Positions 29,639 through 38,879 of a DNA stretch of 64,000 bases are shown here, piece after piece (the first letter of the stretch is position 1; every line of letters starts with the position of its first letter). Both the position numbers and the translations under genes were made by a program. Source of the DNA: UPXZ01 sp049840795 (lineage in GTDB: Bacteria; Bacteroidota; Bacteroidia; Bacteroidales; Paludibacteraceae); contig JASGJK010000007.1 of the NCBI GenBank assembly GCA_049840795.1, positions 9,658 to 73,657 of the forward strand, given 5' to 3'. The notes under the pieces were generated by a model. It was not told the DNA's origin and made no database searches. It saw only the letters and a program-made list of their open reading frames with translations.

Positions 29639-30450
29639 GTAAAATATCTGTCATAACTATCAATTACAATAACGCATTGGGTTTGGAAAAGACGATGCAA
29701 AGTGTGCTGGCTCAAAATTTTGATGATTATGAGTATATTGTTATTGACGGAGCAAGTACAGATGGCAGCATTGAGATAATAAGAAAGCTAGAGTTGCAAG
29801 TAACATATTGGATTAGCGAACCCGATAGCGGTATATACAACGCGATGAATAAAGGCATAAAAAAAGCTTCCGGCGATTTTTTACTGTTTCTGAACAGTGG
29901 CGATTTTTTTACTGATAACGAGGTGCTGTCAGATTTTGTAAAAGTGGTTAAGCCCCAAACGGAATTATGTTCTGGTAATTTATGGTTGTCGGGTAGAAAC
30001 GGAGAAGAGCAAAAACTAACTCCACCTGCCGAATTAACATTGCATAACTGCATAGAAAAAGGGTTATTGCATCCGGCAACGTTTATAAGAAGAGATTTAT
30101 TTCATAAATATGGTCTTTATAACGAACAAAATAGAATTGTTTCCGATTGGGAGTTTTTTCTATTGGTGGGCGGTTTACATTCCGTTAATTATCAGTCAAT
30201 AGATAGGGATATTGCCCGATTTGATACAGACGGGATTTCATCCTTAAATCAAGTTTTATTGAGAAAAGAAACAAAAGAGGTTCTCGATAAACTGATTCCT
30301 CTTCCCATTCGGCGAGATATGGAGCGTTTATCCGAGTTTGAAAAGTTGGCGAACGATAAGGTTTTGCTAAATTTGGATATGGTAAAACAACATAAAATGT
30401 TGTTTCGGCTATTATCTTTCATTATTAAAGTGTTAAGTAAATTTTCTTGA
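29635..30450 (+). CDS. Family 2 glycosyltransferase (WcaE-like)
   Basis: 271-residue GT-A enzyme: ISVITINYNNALGLEKTMQS, IDGASTDGSIEII, SEPDSGIYNAMNKGIKKASG and the DxD-equivalent FLNSGDFF, the pattern of the colanic-acid WcaE type. Overlaps the upstream stop by four bases. Probably adds one residue of the repeat unit; donor unknown. Confidence 0.85.
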   Translation: MSKISVITINYNNALGLEKTMQSVLAQNFDDYEYIVIDGASTDGSIEIIRKLELQVTYWISEPDSGIYNAMNKGIKKASGDFLLFLNSGDFFTDNEVLSDFVKVVKPQTELCSGNLWLSGRNGEEQKLTPPAELTLHNCIEKGLLHPATFIRRDLFHKYGLYNEQNRIVSDWEFFLLVGGLHSVNYQSIDRDIARFDTDGISSLNQVLLRKETKEVLDKLIPLPIRRDMERLSEFEKLANDKVLLNLDMVKQHKMLFRLLSFIIKVLSKFS

Positions 30451-30457
30451 TATAGTA

Positions 30458-31324
30458 ATGAAACTCTCCGTTATCATTCCAAGCTATAATGGTGCTGCCG
30501 TTTTGAGGCGTTCGTTGGATACCTGGTATCGGCAAACCTTGCCTTTGGATGATTATGAAGTTATTTTGGTGGACAATAACTCTACGGATAGTACGGCGGA
30601 GATAGCTAAAGAATATCAGCAATATCCCAATTTCAGGTATGTAAAAGAGCTGACTCCCGGAGCCACACAAGCGCGGCACGCCGGCGTAAAGCCGGCTAAA
30701 AGCAATATTCTCGTTTTTGCCGACAACGACGGTTTGTTCAACTCCACTTGCCTCCAAGCAATATGGGATATGTATGAACAAGACAAAAAGATTGCAGCTG
30801 TTACCGGAAAAATAGAATTGCTCTGGGACAGAGAAGCCCCCGAGTGGATAGCGCCTTATGAATTTATGTTGGGCAAGTTAAACTACGGAGACGAACCACG
30901 TTGCGGGTACGACTTGTATTTGAACGGTGGTTTATTCTCCATACGAAAAACGGTTTTTGAAGGCGTACACGGGTTCAATCCCGACTTGGTGGGAAGGTAT
31001 TTGATTGGCGACGGCGACACCGGATTGGTAAACAAATTGCACAATAATAATCTTTTGATTGCTTATACCCCTGATGCGGTAATGCAGCATTTGCAGTTTG
31101 TAGATGTACACGGTACGGAAAAAGGGTTGGGACGTCATTTTTTTAATACGGGAATAACTGTGTCTTATGGGTTGTTTCGAAAGAATAAATTTTCTTTTTC
31201 AAAAGAGATTGCAATCTATTTAGTCAAAAATTATCTTGTGTATTTAAAGAGAAGACAGAATACGTGTTCAATAGATCGGATAAAAAGAAATATTTTTCGT
31301 ATATGCACAAGAAAGGGCAACTAA
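30458..31324 (+). CDS. Family 2 glycosyltransferase
   Basis: 288 residues. LSVIIPSYNGAAVLRRSLDT, VDNNSTDSTAEIAKEY, PGATQARHAGVKPAKSNILV, and FADNDGLF as the metal-site motif, then LWDREAPEWI and a GGLFSIRK acceptor-side region. The C-terminal 35 residues are basic and may sit on the membrane. Eight bases from the previous gene. Substrate not deducible. Confidence 0.83.
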   Translation: MKLSVIIPSYNGAAVLRRSLDTWYRQTLPLDDYEVILVDNNSTDSTAEIAKEYQQYPNFRYVKELTPGATQARHAGVKPAKSNILVFADNDGLFNSTCLQAIWDMYEQDKKIAAVTGKIELLWDREAPEWIAPYEFMLGKLNYGDEPRCGYDLYLNGGLFSIRKTVFEGVHGFNPDLVGRYLIGDGDTGLVNKLHNNNLLIAYTPDAVMQHLQFVDVHGTEKGLGRHFFNTGITVSYGLFRKNKFSFSKEIAIYLVKNYLVYLKRRQNTCSIDRIKRNIFRICTRKGN

Positions 31325-31378
31325 TCTTTTTTTCGTATTTGCGAAATCCGGATTTAAAAACTGAAATTTGTAAAGAAA

Positions 31379-32146
31379 ATGTGTATTAAAAACCAAGCGA
31401 TGATTCCATTAAAACTCCGTATAATAAGAGAACATAACCGTTTATACACCTTTTTGCTCGGTATGTTGAGCAGGTTCGGAACTGTTGGTGCTTCGAAGGT
31501 TTTTCTTTTTCACGACCTGAAAGATACGGTTGATGAAGTGAAATCCGAATTTTCCATTACACAGCAATCTTTTGAGCGTTTTTTGTTGCGACAGATTGAG
31601 TCGGGCTTCGTTCCTATGGATTATAGCGAATTGACCGCGATTGTTTTGAATAAAGAAGCAATAAAAGGTAAATTTATGGTTACTTTTGACGATGCCAACG
31701 AAAGTGTTTATACAAAAGCCTATCCGTTTCTGAAGAAACACCATATCTCTTTTATTATTTTCATAACAAAAGATTTGATAGGGAAAAAGGGCTTTTTGAC
31801 AAAAGAACAGATTGAGGAATTATCGAAAGACGAATTGTGCATTGTTGGTTCGCACGCTTTGCACCATAAAATGTTTAGGTATCTTTCCCCTAAAGAGGCG
31901 ACACGTGAATGGGGGGAATCGAAAAAATATCTGGAAAATTGGCTGAACCGGGAAGTCGCTATTTTCGCTTTTCCTTACGGGCGTGTAGTAGAATGTTCCC
32001 GTAAAAACAGGCGGCAAATAAAGCGGACAAACTACGCTTTTGCTTTTTCGGCAGTAGCCGGAACGTTAAATCAGCAATGGTTTACAGGCAGGTACTTTTT
32101 ACCGAGAATTAATGTGAGTGAGGAATTTGTACAAAAAAATTACTGA
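31379..32146 (+). CDS. Polysaccharide deacetylase family protein
   Basis: NodB-type carbohydrate esterase domain: MVTFDDANESVYTKAYPFLK (FDD metal and base motif, about residues 100-119), GSHALHHKM (His pair, about 158-166), FAFPYGR. About 255 residues from ATG 31379; the ATG at 31400 is an alternative start. No signal peptide, so it may act on lipid-linked intermediates in the cytoplasm, or it may not be catalytic. It removes N- or O-acetyl groups in characterised relatives. Confidence 0.75.
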   Translation: MCIKNQAMIPLKLRIIREHNRLYTFLLGMLSRFGTVGASKVFLFHDLKDTVDEVKSEFSITQQSFERFLLRQIESGFVPMDYSELTAIVLNKEAIKGKFMVTFDDANESVYTKAYPFLKKHHISFIIFITKDLIGKKGFLTKEQIEELSKDELCIVGSHALHHKMFRYLSPKEATREWGESKKYLENWLNREVAIFAFPYGRVVECSRKNRRQIKRTNYAFAFSAVAGTLNQQWFTGRYFLPRINVSEEFVQKNY

Positions 32147-32151
32147 TTTTT

Positions 32152-33099
32152 ATGAAGTCGGAAAAATTACTGTCTATTATTTTGCTGTCTTATTATTCCG
32201 AGAAAAGGATACCGACGGCTTATTACAAGATAAAAGCGTTGCTTGACGCAGAGTCGATACCGTTTGAGTTTATTATAATGGACGACGGTTCAAAAGACGA
32301 TTCGTACCGGATAGCCCTTGATTTGGAAAAAGCGGAAACAAATGTACGGGCGTATCAATTAAGTAAAAACTACACAAGCCACTACTCCATTTTTGCAGGA
32401 CTGAGCGTCTGTAAGGGCGCTTGTGCAATGCCGATGGTTGACGACGAACAACAGCCTTACGAAACAATTGTTAAAATGTACCGCCTGTGGGAGGGAGGAG
32501 AGAAAGTGATTATTCCCTATCGGCAAACAAGAAACGACCCTTGGAGCAGCCGTTTCCTGTCAGGATTGTATTATAAACTGATGAATAATCTTTCCGACAT
32601 AAAATTTCCGGAAGGCGGAGCGGATTTGTATTTCATTGACAGAGAAATAATTGACATACTAAATTCGCGCATTCATCCGATAAGGACATCAAGCATTATC
32701 GAAGTGCTTAAACTTGGTTTCAATCCTGTATATTTATCATACGACAGACCGCTCGGATTAAATGAGGGAAAATCGCGTTGGAGTTTTAAGAAAAAAGTGA
32801 TACTGGCAAAAGATACCTTTCTGTCGTCTTCCACCTTTCCCATTAAACTGATTATGCGCTTGGGGATATTTTGTTCTTTGTTCTCTTTCGCTTTAATCCT
32901 GTTTTATTTTTACATCAAAGTATGGGGCAATAACGATTTTTGGGGCGATATTATTCCGGGCTGGACTTCGTTGATTATATTCATATCTTTTTTCAGCGGT
33001 CTTATTTTATTCTCGCTGGGAGTAATTGCAGAGTATATTTGGCGAATTTTTGAGGAAGTAAAAAGCCACCGGTTATATCATCAAAAAGAAAGAAAATGA
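32152..33099 (+). CDS. Polyprenyl-phosphate glycosyltransferase (GtrB/DPM1-like)
   Basis: 315 residues: GT-A domain (LSIILLSYYSEKRIPTAYYK, MDDGSKDDSYRIALDL, VDDEQQPYETIV as the D-x-D region, GGADLYFIDREIIDIL) followed by two C-terminal membrane helices (about 235-260 and 270-300). This architecture transfers a sugar to undecaprenyl phosphate for later periplasmic use. With the next two genes it forms a GtrB-GtrC-GtrA set; start codons overlap. The name rests on architecture and neighbours. Confidence 0.78.
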   Translation: MKSEKLLSIILLSYYSEKRIPTAYYKIKALLDAESIPFEFIIMDDGSKDDSYRIALDLEKAETNVRAYQLSKNYTSHYSIFAGLSVCKGACAMPMVDDEQQPYETIVKMYRLWEGGEKVIIPYRQTRNDPWSSRFLSGLYYKLMNNLSDIKFPEGGADLYFIDREIIDILNSRIHPIRTSSIIEVLKLGFNPVYLSYDRPLGLNEGKSRWSFKKKVILAKDTFLSSSTFPIKLIMRLGIFCSLFSFALILFYFYIKVWGNNDFWGDIIPGWTSLIIFISFFSGLILFSLGVIAEYIWRIFEEVKSHRLYHQKERK

Positions 33100-34538
33100 A
33101 AATTAGACTGTTGATAAGAGCATTGTTAGTGTCTATTCTATTGGGAATTATTTTTTATAATGGTTTTTATGGAGAACGGATTACTGTAGGAGATGGTGCC
33201 GGATGGGACGGGGGACTTTATGCCAAGCTGTGTGAAAATTTTAATACGGACTTTAAGGGAAAAAACATAGATCGTTATTTATTTCAAAGAACGCTTCCTT
33301 TTGCTGTAATTCATAATGTAATAGAAGTATTTCATTTACCGAAAAACATACAGACCTATAATTTTTTGATGTCTGTAATCAACTTGTTATTTGTCCTTGT
33401 TTCTGCCTTTGTTTTTTTTCTTATCTCTAATTTTCATAAATTTAATGTTAAAATCGAGGTTATAGCATTTAGTAGTTTGTTTCTGAATTATCCCATCCTG
33501 AAATTAATGGGATATTACCCGTTACTGACTGATTATCTGGCGTTTTCATTCGGGTTGTTTAGCTATTATTTTTATATTAAGACACAAGACACAAGACACA
33601 AAAACATCTTAATTCTCCTATCAGTATTTTATGTGTTTATTCATCCCACGGCTCTACTGCAAGGCTTAACTTTGGCGTTGCTGCAACGAGACAGTTTACT
33701 GAAAACTGAAAAGACCGATAAAAATAAAGTCAAAAGAGGTTTAGAACTGTTTGTTTTTACTGTCCCTCTTTTTATTTACTTTGCGATAGGTTTCAGTCAT
33801 ATTTTTTTACATAAATTTGGAGTTAATTTACGGAGGGATGTAACAAATGTGGAATTGATTTTTGTGTCTTTTATTTGTACGCTTGTTTATATATATTTCT
33901 TTTCAAAGGAGACTTTATACAAATTAGAGTTTGCAGATTTTTTGAATAAAAAAGGAATAACTAACATCCTGAAAATACTAATTATTTATGCAGGAGTTTC
34001 TTTTTTGATTTTCTTTTTTGCCAATACTCATTCGCGCCATTCGATGGATAGATTATTATTTGAAATAGCAACGGAATCTTTACAGGCGCCATTTTCCAAT
34101 ATCGTAAATATGTTTGCATATTACGGATTGGTAATTATATTATTATTAATCTATTGGAGGAAAGTTGCTGAAATCATATTAAATAACGGCATGGGATATT
34201 TGTTGGTTATTTGTATGGCTTTTATCTTTTCTATCGGAAATGAGAGCCGATATTTAATCAATTTTTTACCTTTCCTCTTTATGCCGGTTTTTATTTTGTT
34301 GAATCAAGAAAAGAAGTGGTCATATTCAAGTTCTTTCGTTTATTTATTGTTATCTCTTCTGCTTTCAAGATTTTGGTTTGCGATAAATAAAAACGGTTCT
34401 TTTGATTGGGATAATTATATGCTATCACAAGGACCTTGGCAGCCATTCGTGTTTTATCTTATGTTTTTGGCGCTGTTTGCGGGTTTTTATGCGTTGTTCT
34501 TTATCTATACGAGAAAAACAAAAAAAAATGAAAATTGA
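33096..34538 (+). CDS. GT-C type integral membrane glycosyltransferase (GtrC-like)
   Basis: 480 residues with about ten hydrophobic helices. An acidic segment after the first helix (VGDGAGWDGGLYAKLCENF) matches the first periplasmic loop of GT-C enzymes, where the catalytic Asp sits. It would transfer the sugar from the polyprenyl-phosphate made by the GtrB-like protein onto the glycan in the periplasm. In the middle a triple GACACAA run (about 33579-33600) encodes KTQDTRHKN in a loop. Overlaps its upstream neighbour by 4 and the GtrA gene by 11 bases. Confidence 0.7.
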   Translation: MKIRLLIRALLVSILLGIIFYNGFYGERITVGDGAGWDGGLYAKLCENFNTDFKGKNIDRYLFQRTLPFAVIHNVIEVFHLPKNIQTYNFLMSVINLLFVLVSAFVFFLISNFHKFNVKIEVIAFSSLFLNYPILKLMGYYPLLTDYLAFSFGLFSYYFYIKTQDTRHKNILILLSVFYVFIHPTALLQGLTLALLQRDSLLKTEKTDKNKVKRGLELFVFTVPLFIYFAIGFSHIFLHKFGVNLRRDVTNVELIFVSFICTLVYIYFFSKETLYKLEFADFLNKKGITNILKILIIYAGVSFLIFFFANTHSRHSMDRLLFEIATESLQAPFSNIVNMFAYYGLVIILLLIYWRKVAEIILNNGMGYLLVICMAFIFSIGNESRYLINFLPFLFMPVFILLNQEKKWSYSSSFVYLLLSLLLSRFWFAINKNGSFDWDNYMLSQGPWQPFVFYLMFLALFAGFYALFFIYTRKTKKNEN

Positions 34539-34911
34539 CTTTATGAAAAAAATATTTGGTTTCTCAATAGTAGGAACTATTGTAACTTTGTTATCAATTT
34601 TTTTAATGTTTTTATTTTTGAGTTTGTTGAAAATGAATTTGTACGCAGGCTATACGTTTGCATATTTTTTGTCAATAAGTATATCGTATCTATTAAACAG
34701 TTTTTTTGTTTTTAAAACGGAAAAAAGAACTTTAAAACAAATTTTGGCATATTTTACTGTTTACATCATAAGTATGCTTGTCGGCTTGATCTTTCTTTAT
34801 TTTATGAAATTATTAATACCCAACGGGGATAAATTCTTGCTTTCGTTGCTGATTATTCCTGTTACTTTTCTTTGGAACTTCTTTTTTACTAATAAATTAT
34901 TGAATAGATAA
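34528..34911 (+). CDS. GtrA-family membrane protein (putative flippase)
   Basis: 127 residues with four hydrophobic helices; SYLLNSFFVFKTEKR is the GtrA signature. The family is thought to flip undecaprenyl-phosphate-linked sugar. The start chosen is ATG 34528 (MKIDFMKKIFGFSIVG); the frame is open further upstream but that part is hydrophilic, cysteine-rich and not GtrA-like. It completes the Gtr trio. Confidence 0.82.
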   Translation: MKIDFMKKIFGFSIVGTIVTLLSIFLMFLFLSLLKMNLYAGYTFAYFLSISISYLLNSFFVFKTEKRTLKQILAYFTVYIISMLVGLIFLYFMKLLIPNGDKFLLSLLIIPVTFLWNFFFTNKLLNR

Positions 34912-34912
34912 A

Positions 34913-34958
34913 GCCACTGATGTGCAAATAAACAACCATTAATTAGTGCATTAGTGGC
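34913..34958. repeat. Family B palindromic repeat, copy 1
   Basis: Left arm GCCACTGATGTGCAAATAA, right arm TTAGTGCATTAGTGGC, imperfectly complementary. Divergent from copies 2-4 but clearly the same family. Confidence 0.75.
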
Positions 34959-34978
34959 ATAAATAAAATTACAAACCG

Positions 34979-36350
34979 ATGAACAGGAACATCAAAATAA
35001 TACTAAGCGCCGCGATATTGTGTGTCAGCATACTTCCATTGTTAATATTAACGTTTTACGTGCATCCCGCTACCGACGATTTTGGTTTTGGGTATTCCCC
35101 GAACAACGACTCGATATGGAAAAGTGCGTGGAACATTTATCTTACGATGGATAACAGGCTTGTGGGTAACTTTTTAACGATTCTTTTTTGTCAAACAAAT
35201 AATCTGTTCTTATTTCGATTGCAATTTTTTGTTTTCATATTGATTTTTTTCGCATCGGTCTTTTTGCTTTTTCATACGGCAAACAAGTTTTTGTTAAAGA
35301 GCCGTTTTGAAGACCTATTTTTATTGTTTTCCATTGTTGTTTTCCTTTTTGTCGGATACAAACCCCGGCTTGTCCGAATGTTTTTTTTGGCAGCCCGGCA
35401 TTGTGATTTGGATATTAAGTATCGTCCTTTTCAACGTTTTTCTGTATTTAATTATCTACGAAATCAAGTCAAACTCTCCGAACAGTTTTCGTTTTGTTGC
35501 AATCGCGTTGCTGGCGTTTATAATGACCTCTGAAAACGAAATTGTGTTTATTTTTATGGGCATTTTCGGACTAATTTTACTTTACGATTTATTTAAACTG
35601 AAATCTCAAAACAGAAGCAAAGTAATCATTTTATTGTTGGTGTTGATTGTCGGGGCAGGCATTGTATTGTTGGGACCGGGAAATTATGTCCGTCTGAAAT
35701 TTATTTCCACAGAACAGCAAATATCCTATTTACAGGTCATTAAAAGCGATTTTCTGTTATACCGGAAAATATTTTTTCTGTCTGGTGCTGTTATTCTAAA
35801 TATTATATTGATACCGTTTTATTATTCAATAACTAAAAATACGGTCAAGTTTATTCAGCCTTCAAAATTATTGGCGTTTAGTTTCTTTGTTTTAATAATC
35901 CTTTTACTGCCGTCGTTTGTTGCTAAATTACTATACAGTTTTAGAATACAGAATGTGGTGTATTATTTTTCATTATTGCTTATCTTTGTCAATTTCACCA
36001 ATTTAAGTATTTGGTTGAGAGAAAAACAGAAAATACGGTTAGATAATTTAAGTAAAATATTAATTATATTTGCCGGTTATTTTTTCCTCAGCTATTTCAT
36101 GCAGAAAGAATCGACTTTGAGAACGGCATATTCTGACATTTTAACAGAAAAAGCGCGTAAATTTGATGTTGAAATGAATGACCGCTATCTGGAAATTAGA
36201 AACAGCAAAGAAGATAATCTCATATTGCAACCGTTGAAAAACAAACCGAAAAGCATTTATATTGAGGATATTACCACTGACAGTGGAGATTGGCGTAACG
36301 GCGTTTACAGTAAATATTTTGGTAAAAAAACAATCGTTTTGTCCGAATAA
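34979..36350 (+). CDS. DUF6056-like multi-spanning membrane protein (one frameshift)
   Basis: About 456 residues with ten or more hydrophobic helices. The early loop HPATDDFGFGY (acidic pair after helix 1) and ECFFWQPGIVIWILSI resemble DUF6056/GT-C type proteins of polysaccharide clusters. The first frame stops at 35533; removing one C from 35363-35366 continues as VGYKPGLSECFFWQPG through the rest. Possibly a periplasmic sugar transferase; this is weak inference. Confidence 0.65.
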
Positions 36351-36352
36351 TT

Positions 36353-37363
36353 ATGATAATTGCTGACAAAACATACATTCAAAACCCGCTTGTTTCGGTA
36401 TTTATCATCGCCTACAATCAGGAGAAAACCGTTGCGCAAACCATTGAAAGTGTTTTGATGCAACGTGGCAATTTTTCGATGGAACTGATTGTTGGTGAAG
36501 ATGCGGGTACTGACGGAACACGGCAAATTTGTATTGATTATCAGAAGAAATATCCCGAAAAGATAAAGTTGCTGCTGCAGGATACGAATCAGGGTTTGGT
36601 GAAAAACTTTATCGATTGTCTGAACTTATGCCGTGGCGAGTATATTGCTTTGTGTGCGGGAGACGATTATTGGATTGACGAACGAAAATTGGAAAAACAG
36701 ATTGAGTTTTTGAAGAATCACCCCGCTTACGGAGTTGTTTCCACGGGAGGCTACCGGCTTATTGTACGAAAAAATAAGTTAAAACAGGGCATCGCACCAC
36801 TCAATCCGCCGGCTGACGGCGAAGTTTTTGACCTCACTTGGCGGGGTGGGGTATATGCCATGCCGTTGTCGTTGATGTTCCGTAGCAATTTGTTGCAATA
36901 TATCGATTTTGACGAGTTTATAAAACGTAAATTCAGTTGCGAAGATGTTCCTATGCAGGCAATAATGGCAAAACACACAAAATTCGGGCATATCGCCGAT
37001 TTAACTTGCGTGTATCGGGTTTACGATACGTCGATGACTTTTACTTCGACGAATAGTCCGAAATTCCTGTATTATCACCAAGGTTTGGTCGAAATACGGC
37101 GTTATTTATACGAACTGTATCCCGACGAGGTGGAGTTTTCAGAGGTATGGGCGCAGGATTATATGACCTATCGCCGTTTTTTGCTTGCCGTTTATAACGT
37201 TGATTATAAAAGTGCGAAAAAAGAACTGAGTCAGTTAAACAATATAACAGAAAAGGAAAGCCGTGCCATAAAATACTGTTCCAATCGGCTGTCGTTCTAT
37301 TTATTCTGTTTGGGAAAGAAACTGAAACTGTACAAAGCCCGGTGGAAAAACAGCAGCGAATAA
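36353..37363 (+). CDS. Family 2 glycosyltransferase
   Basis: 336 residues: VSVFIIAYNQEKTVAQTIES, VGEDAGTDGTRQICIDYQ, CAGDDYWIDERKLEKQIEF (metal site CAGDDYW). This CAGDDYW type is frequent next to 3-amino-3,6-dideoxyhexose genes, so transfer of that sugar is a reasonable guess given the FdtA/FdtC/FdtB genes that follow. Two bases after the previous stop. Confidence 0.85.
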   Translation: MIIADKTYIQNPLVSVFIIAYNQEKTVAQTIESVLMQRGNFSMELIVGEDAGTDGTRQICIDYQKKYPEKIKLLLQDTNQGLVKNFIDCLNLCRGEYIALCAGDDYWIDERKLEKQIEFLKNHPAYGVVSTGGYRLIVRKNKLKQGIAPLNPPADGEVFDLTWRGGVYAMPLSLMFRSNLLQYIDFDEFIKRKFSCEDVPMQAIMAKHTKFGHIADLTCVYRVYDTSMTFTSTNSPKFLYYHQGLVEIRRYLYELYPDEVEFSEVWAQDYMTYRRFLLAVYNVDYKSAKKELSQLNNITEKESRAIKYCSNRLSFYLFCLGKKLKLYKARWKNSSE

Positions 37364-37385
37364 GTGTTGAAGAAGAAAGAGTATT

Positions 37386-37452
37386 GCCACTAATACACTA
37401 ATAAGAAAAATATTATTCGTGCATTCGTGGCTAATAAAATGTAATTTGTGGC
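37386..37452. repeat. Family B palindromic repeat, copy 2
   Basis: Left arm GCCACTAATACACTAATAA, right arm TTATTCGTGCATTCGTGGC (to 37431), plus a half arm ATTTGTGGC to 37452. The latter runs into the next gene's leader and supplies a spurious GTG at 37448. Confidence 0.8.
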
Positions 37453-37465
37453 TAATAAAAATAAT

Positions 37466-37876
37466 ATGGAAAATCAGCCGAAAATAATTGAACTCCCTAA
37501 GATAGGCGACCGACGTGGTAATTTGTCGTTTATAGAATCGGAGGAGCATATTCCTTTTACCGTAAAAAGGAGTTATTGGATTTACGATGTGCCGGGGGGC
37601 GAAATTCGTGGCGGACATGCTTTCCGTGAGCAGGAAGAGTTTATCGTTGCGTTGTCGGGCAGCTTTGACATTGTTTTGAATAACGGGTTTGAAGAGTTTC
37701 GTTTTCATTTGAACCGTTCCTACAACGGATTATATGTTCCGAAAGGTATTTGGAGGCAGATGGAAAATTTTTCGACCAATTCGTTAGCCCTTGTGTTGGC
37801 TTCGACCGAATTCGACAGGCAGGATTATGTTTTTGATTGCGATGAATTTAAAAAGATGACAAACACAAAAGAATAG
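37466..37876 (+). CDS. fdtA: dTDP-6-deoxy-hexos-4-ulose 3,4-ketoisomerase (FdtA/QdtA/WxcM type), copy 1
   Basis: 136-residue cupin that isomerises dTDP-4-keto-6-deoxyglucose to the 3-keto sugar before transamination. GDRRGNLSFIESEEHIPF, VKRSYWIYDVPGGEIRGGHA with the active-site His, EEFIVALSGSFDIVL, and YVPKGIWRQMENFS. ATG 37466 is chosen because the upstream GTG lies in repeat DNA. The product isomer (3-keto galacto or gluco) cannot be told from sequence, so the symbol is provisional. Confidence 0.8.
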   Translation: MENQPKIIELPKIGDRRGNLSFIESEEHIPFTVKRSYWIYDVPGGEIRGGHAFREQEEFIVALSGSFDIVLNNGFEEFRFHLNRSYNGLYVPKGIWRQMENFSTNSLALVLASTEFDRQDYVFDCDEFKKMTNTKE

Positions 37877-37886
37877 TTAAAATAAA

Positions 37887-37933
37887 GCCACAAATGCACG
37901 AATAAAGAAAAGTATTATTCGTGTATTAGTGGC
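37887..37933. repeat. Family B palindromic repeat, copy 3
   Basis: Left arm GCCACAAATGCACGAATAA, right arm TTATTCGTGTATTAGTGGC. It separates the two fdtA genes. Confidence 0.85.
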
Positions 37934-37959
37934 AAAAAAAAATCAAAGAGAATGAGGCT

Positions 37960-38385
37960 ATGATAAAATCTTCGGTTTATGACTGCACGATGGTGGAACT
38001 GGATAAGCATCACCACGATAAAGGAAATATCACGGTCATTGAAAACGGTAAAACCGTACCTTTCGATACGCAGCGTGTATATTACCTCTACGATATACCC
38101 GGTGGCGAATCGCGAGGTGGGCACGCGCATAAAGAATTGAATCAGCTGATTGTAGCTGCAAGTGGTAGTTTTTCCGTTACCTTGGACGATGGGAATGTAA
38201 AGCGTACTTTTATGCTGAACAGACCTTATCAGGGTTTGTTAATTGTTCCCGGCATTTGGCGGGAGTTGGACGACTTTTCGTCCGGTTCGGTTTGTCTGGT
38301 GCTGGCATCTCACAAATACGATGAACCGGATTATATCCGCAGTTACGAAGATTTTTTGGAATATAAGGGAATTGATAAAAAATAG
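37960..38385 (+). CDS. dTDP-6-deoxy-hexos-4-ulose 3,4-ketoisomerase, copy 2
   Basis: 141-residue cupin with the same landmarks as copy 1: DKGNITVIENGKTVPFDTQR, YYLYDIPGGESRGGHAHKEL, IVAASGSFSVTLDD, PGIWRELDDFSSGS. The two are clearly homologous but far from identical, which suggests an old duplication or different product specificity. The active-site His is present in both. Confidence 0.8.
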   Translation: MIKSSVYDCTMVELDKHHHDKGNITVIENGKTVPFDTQRVYYLYDIPGGESRGGHAHKELNQLIVAASGSFSVTLDDGNVKRTFMLNRPYQGLLIVPGIWRELDDFSSGSVCLVLASHKYDEPDYIRSYEDFLEYKGIDKK

Positions 38386-38391
38386 AATAAA

Positions 38392-38879
38392 ATGATTCAC
38401 CAATCAGCCGATGTCCAAACAAAAATATTGGACAAAATACGAATATTTGGCAATTCTGCGTAGTTCTTCCGCAAGCACGGATAGGAAACGGTTGTAATAT
38501 ATGCTTTTCCTGTTTTATCGAAAACGATGTTGTTGTAGGAGATAACGTTACGGTAAAAAACGGGGTTTATCTTTGGGACGGCATCACGATTGAAGACAAT
38601 GTACAGATAGGTCCCAATGTTACTTTCACAAACGATAAGTACCCGAGAGCCAAACAGCCTTTTGTATTGCAAAGAACCGTAGTCAAAAAAAACGCTTCAA
38701 TCGGTGCAGCCTCTGTAATACTTGGAGGCGTTACTATTGGCGAAAACGCAATGATAGGTGCGGGCAGCGTAGTTACTAAAGATATTCCCGCCAACGAACT
38801 CTGGGTCGGAAATCCGGCGAAGTTTGTAAGAAAAACGAACAATGAGGATGTCTGCCACCAATGCACGAATAACAAATAA
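38392..38879 (+). CDS. dTDP-3-amino-3,6-dideoxyhexose N-acetyltransferase (FdtC/WbbJ type, one frameshift)
   Basis: Hexapeptide-repeat acyltransferase, 162 residues after adding one A to 38421-38425, which turns the short dead frame MIHQSADVQTK.. into ..NIGQNTNIWQF and continues VVLPQARIGNG, GVYLWDGITIEDNVQIG, TFTNDKYPR, GASVILGGVTIGENAMIGAG. Probably acetylates the 3-amino sugar made by the adjacent aminotransferase. The last eight residues (CHQCTNNK) are encoded by the left arm of family B repeat copy 4. Confidence 0.8.

Noticed and set aside
34402..34527. Upstream start for the GtrA gene
   Set aside because: The extra 42 residues are encoded inside the previous gene in another frame, are rich in Cys and Arg, and are unlike GtrA proteins.
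37448..37465. GTG start for the first fdtA
   Set aside because: It lies in the half arm of repeat B2; the ATG at 37466 gives the normal family N-terminus.
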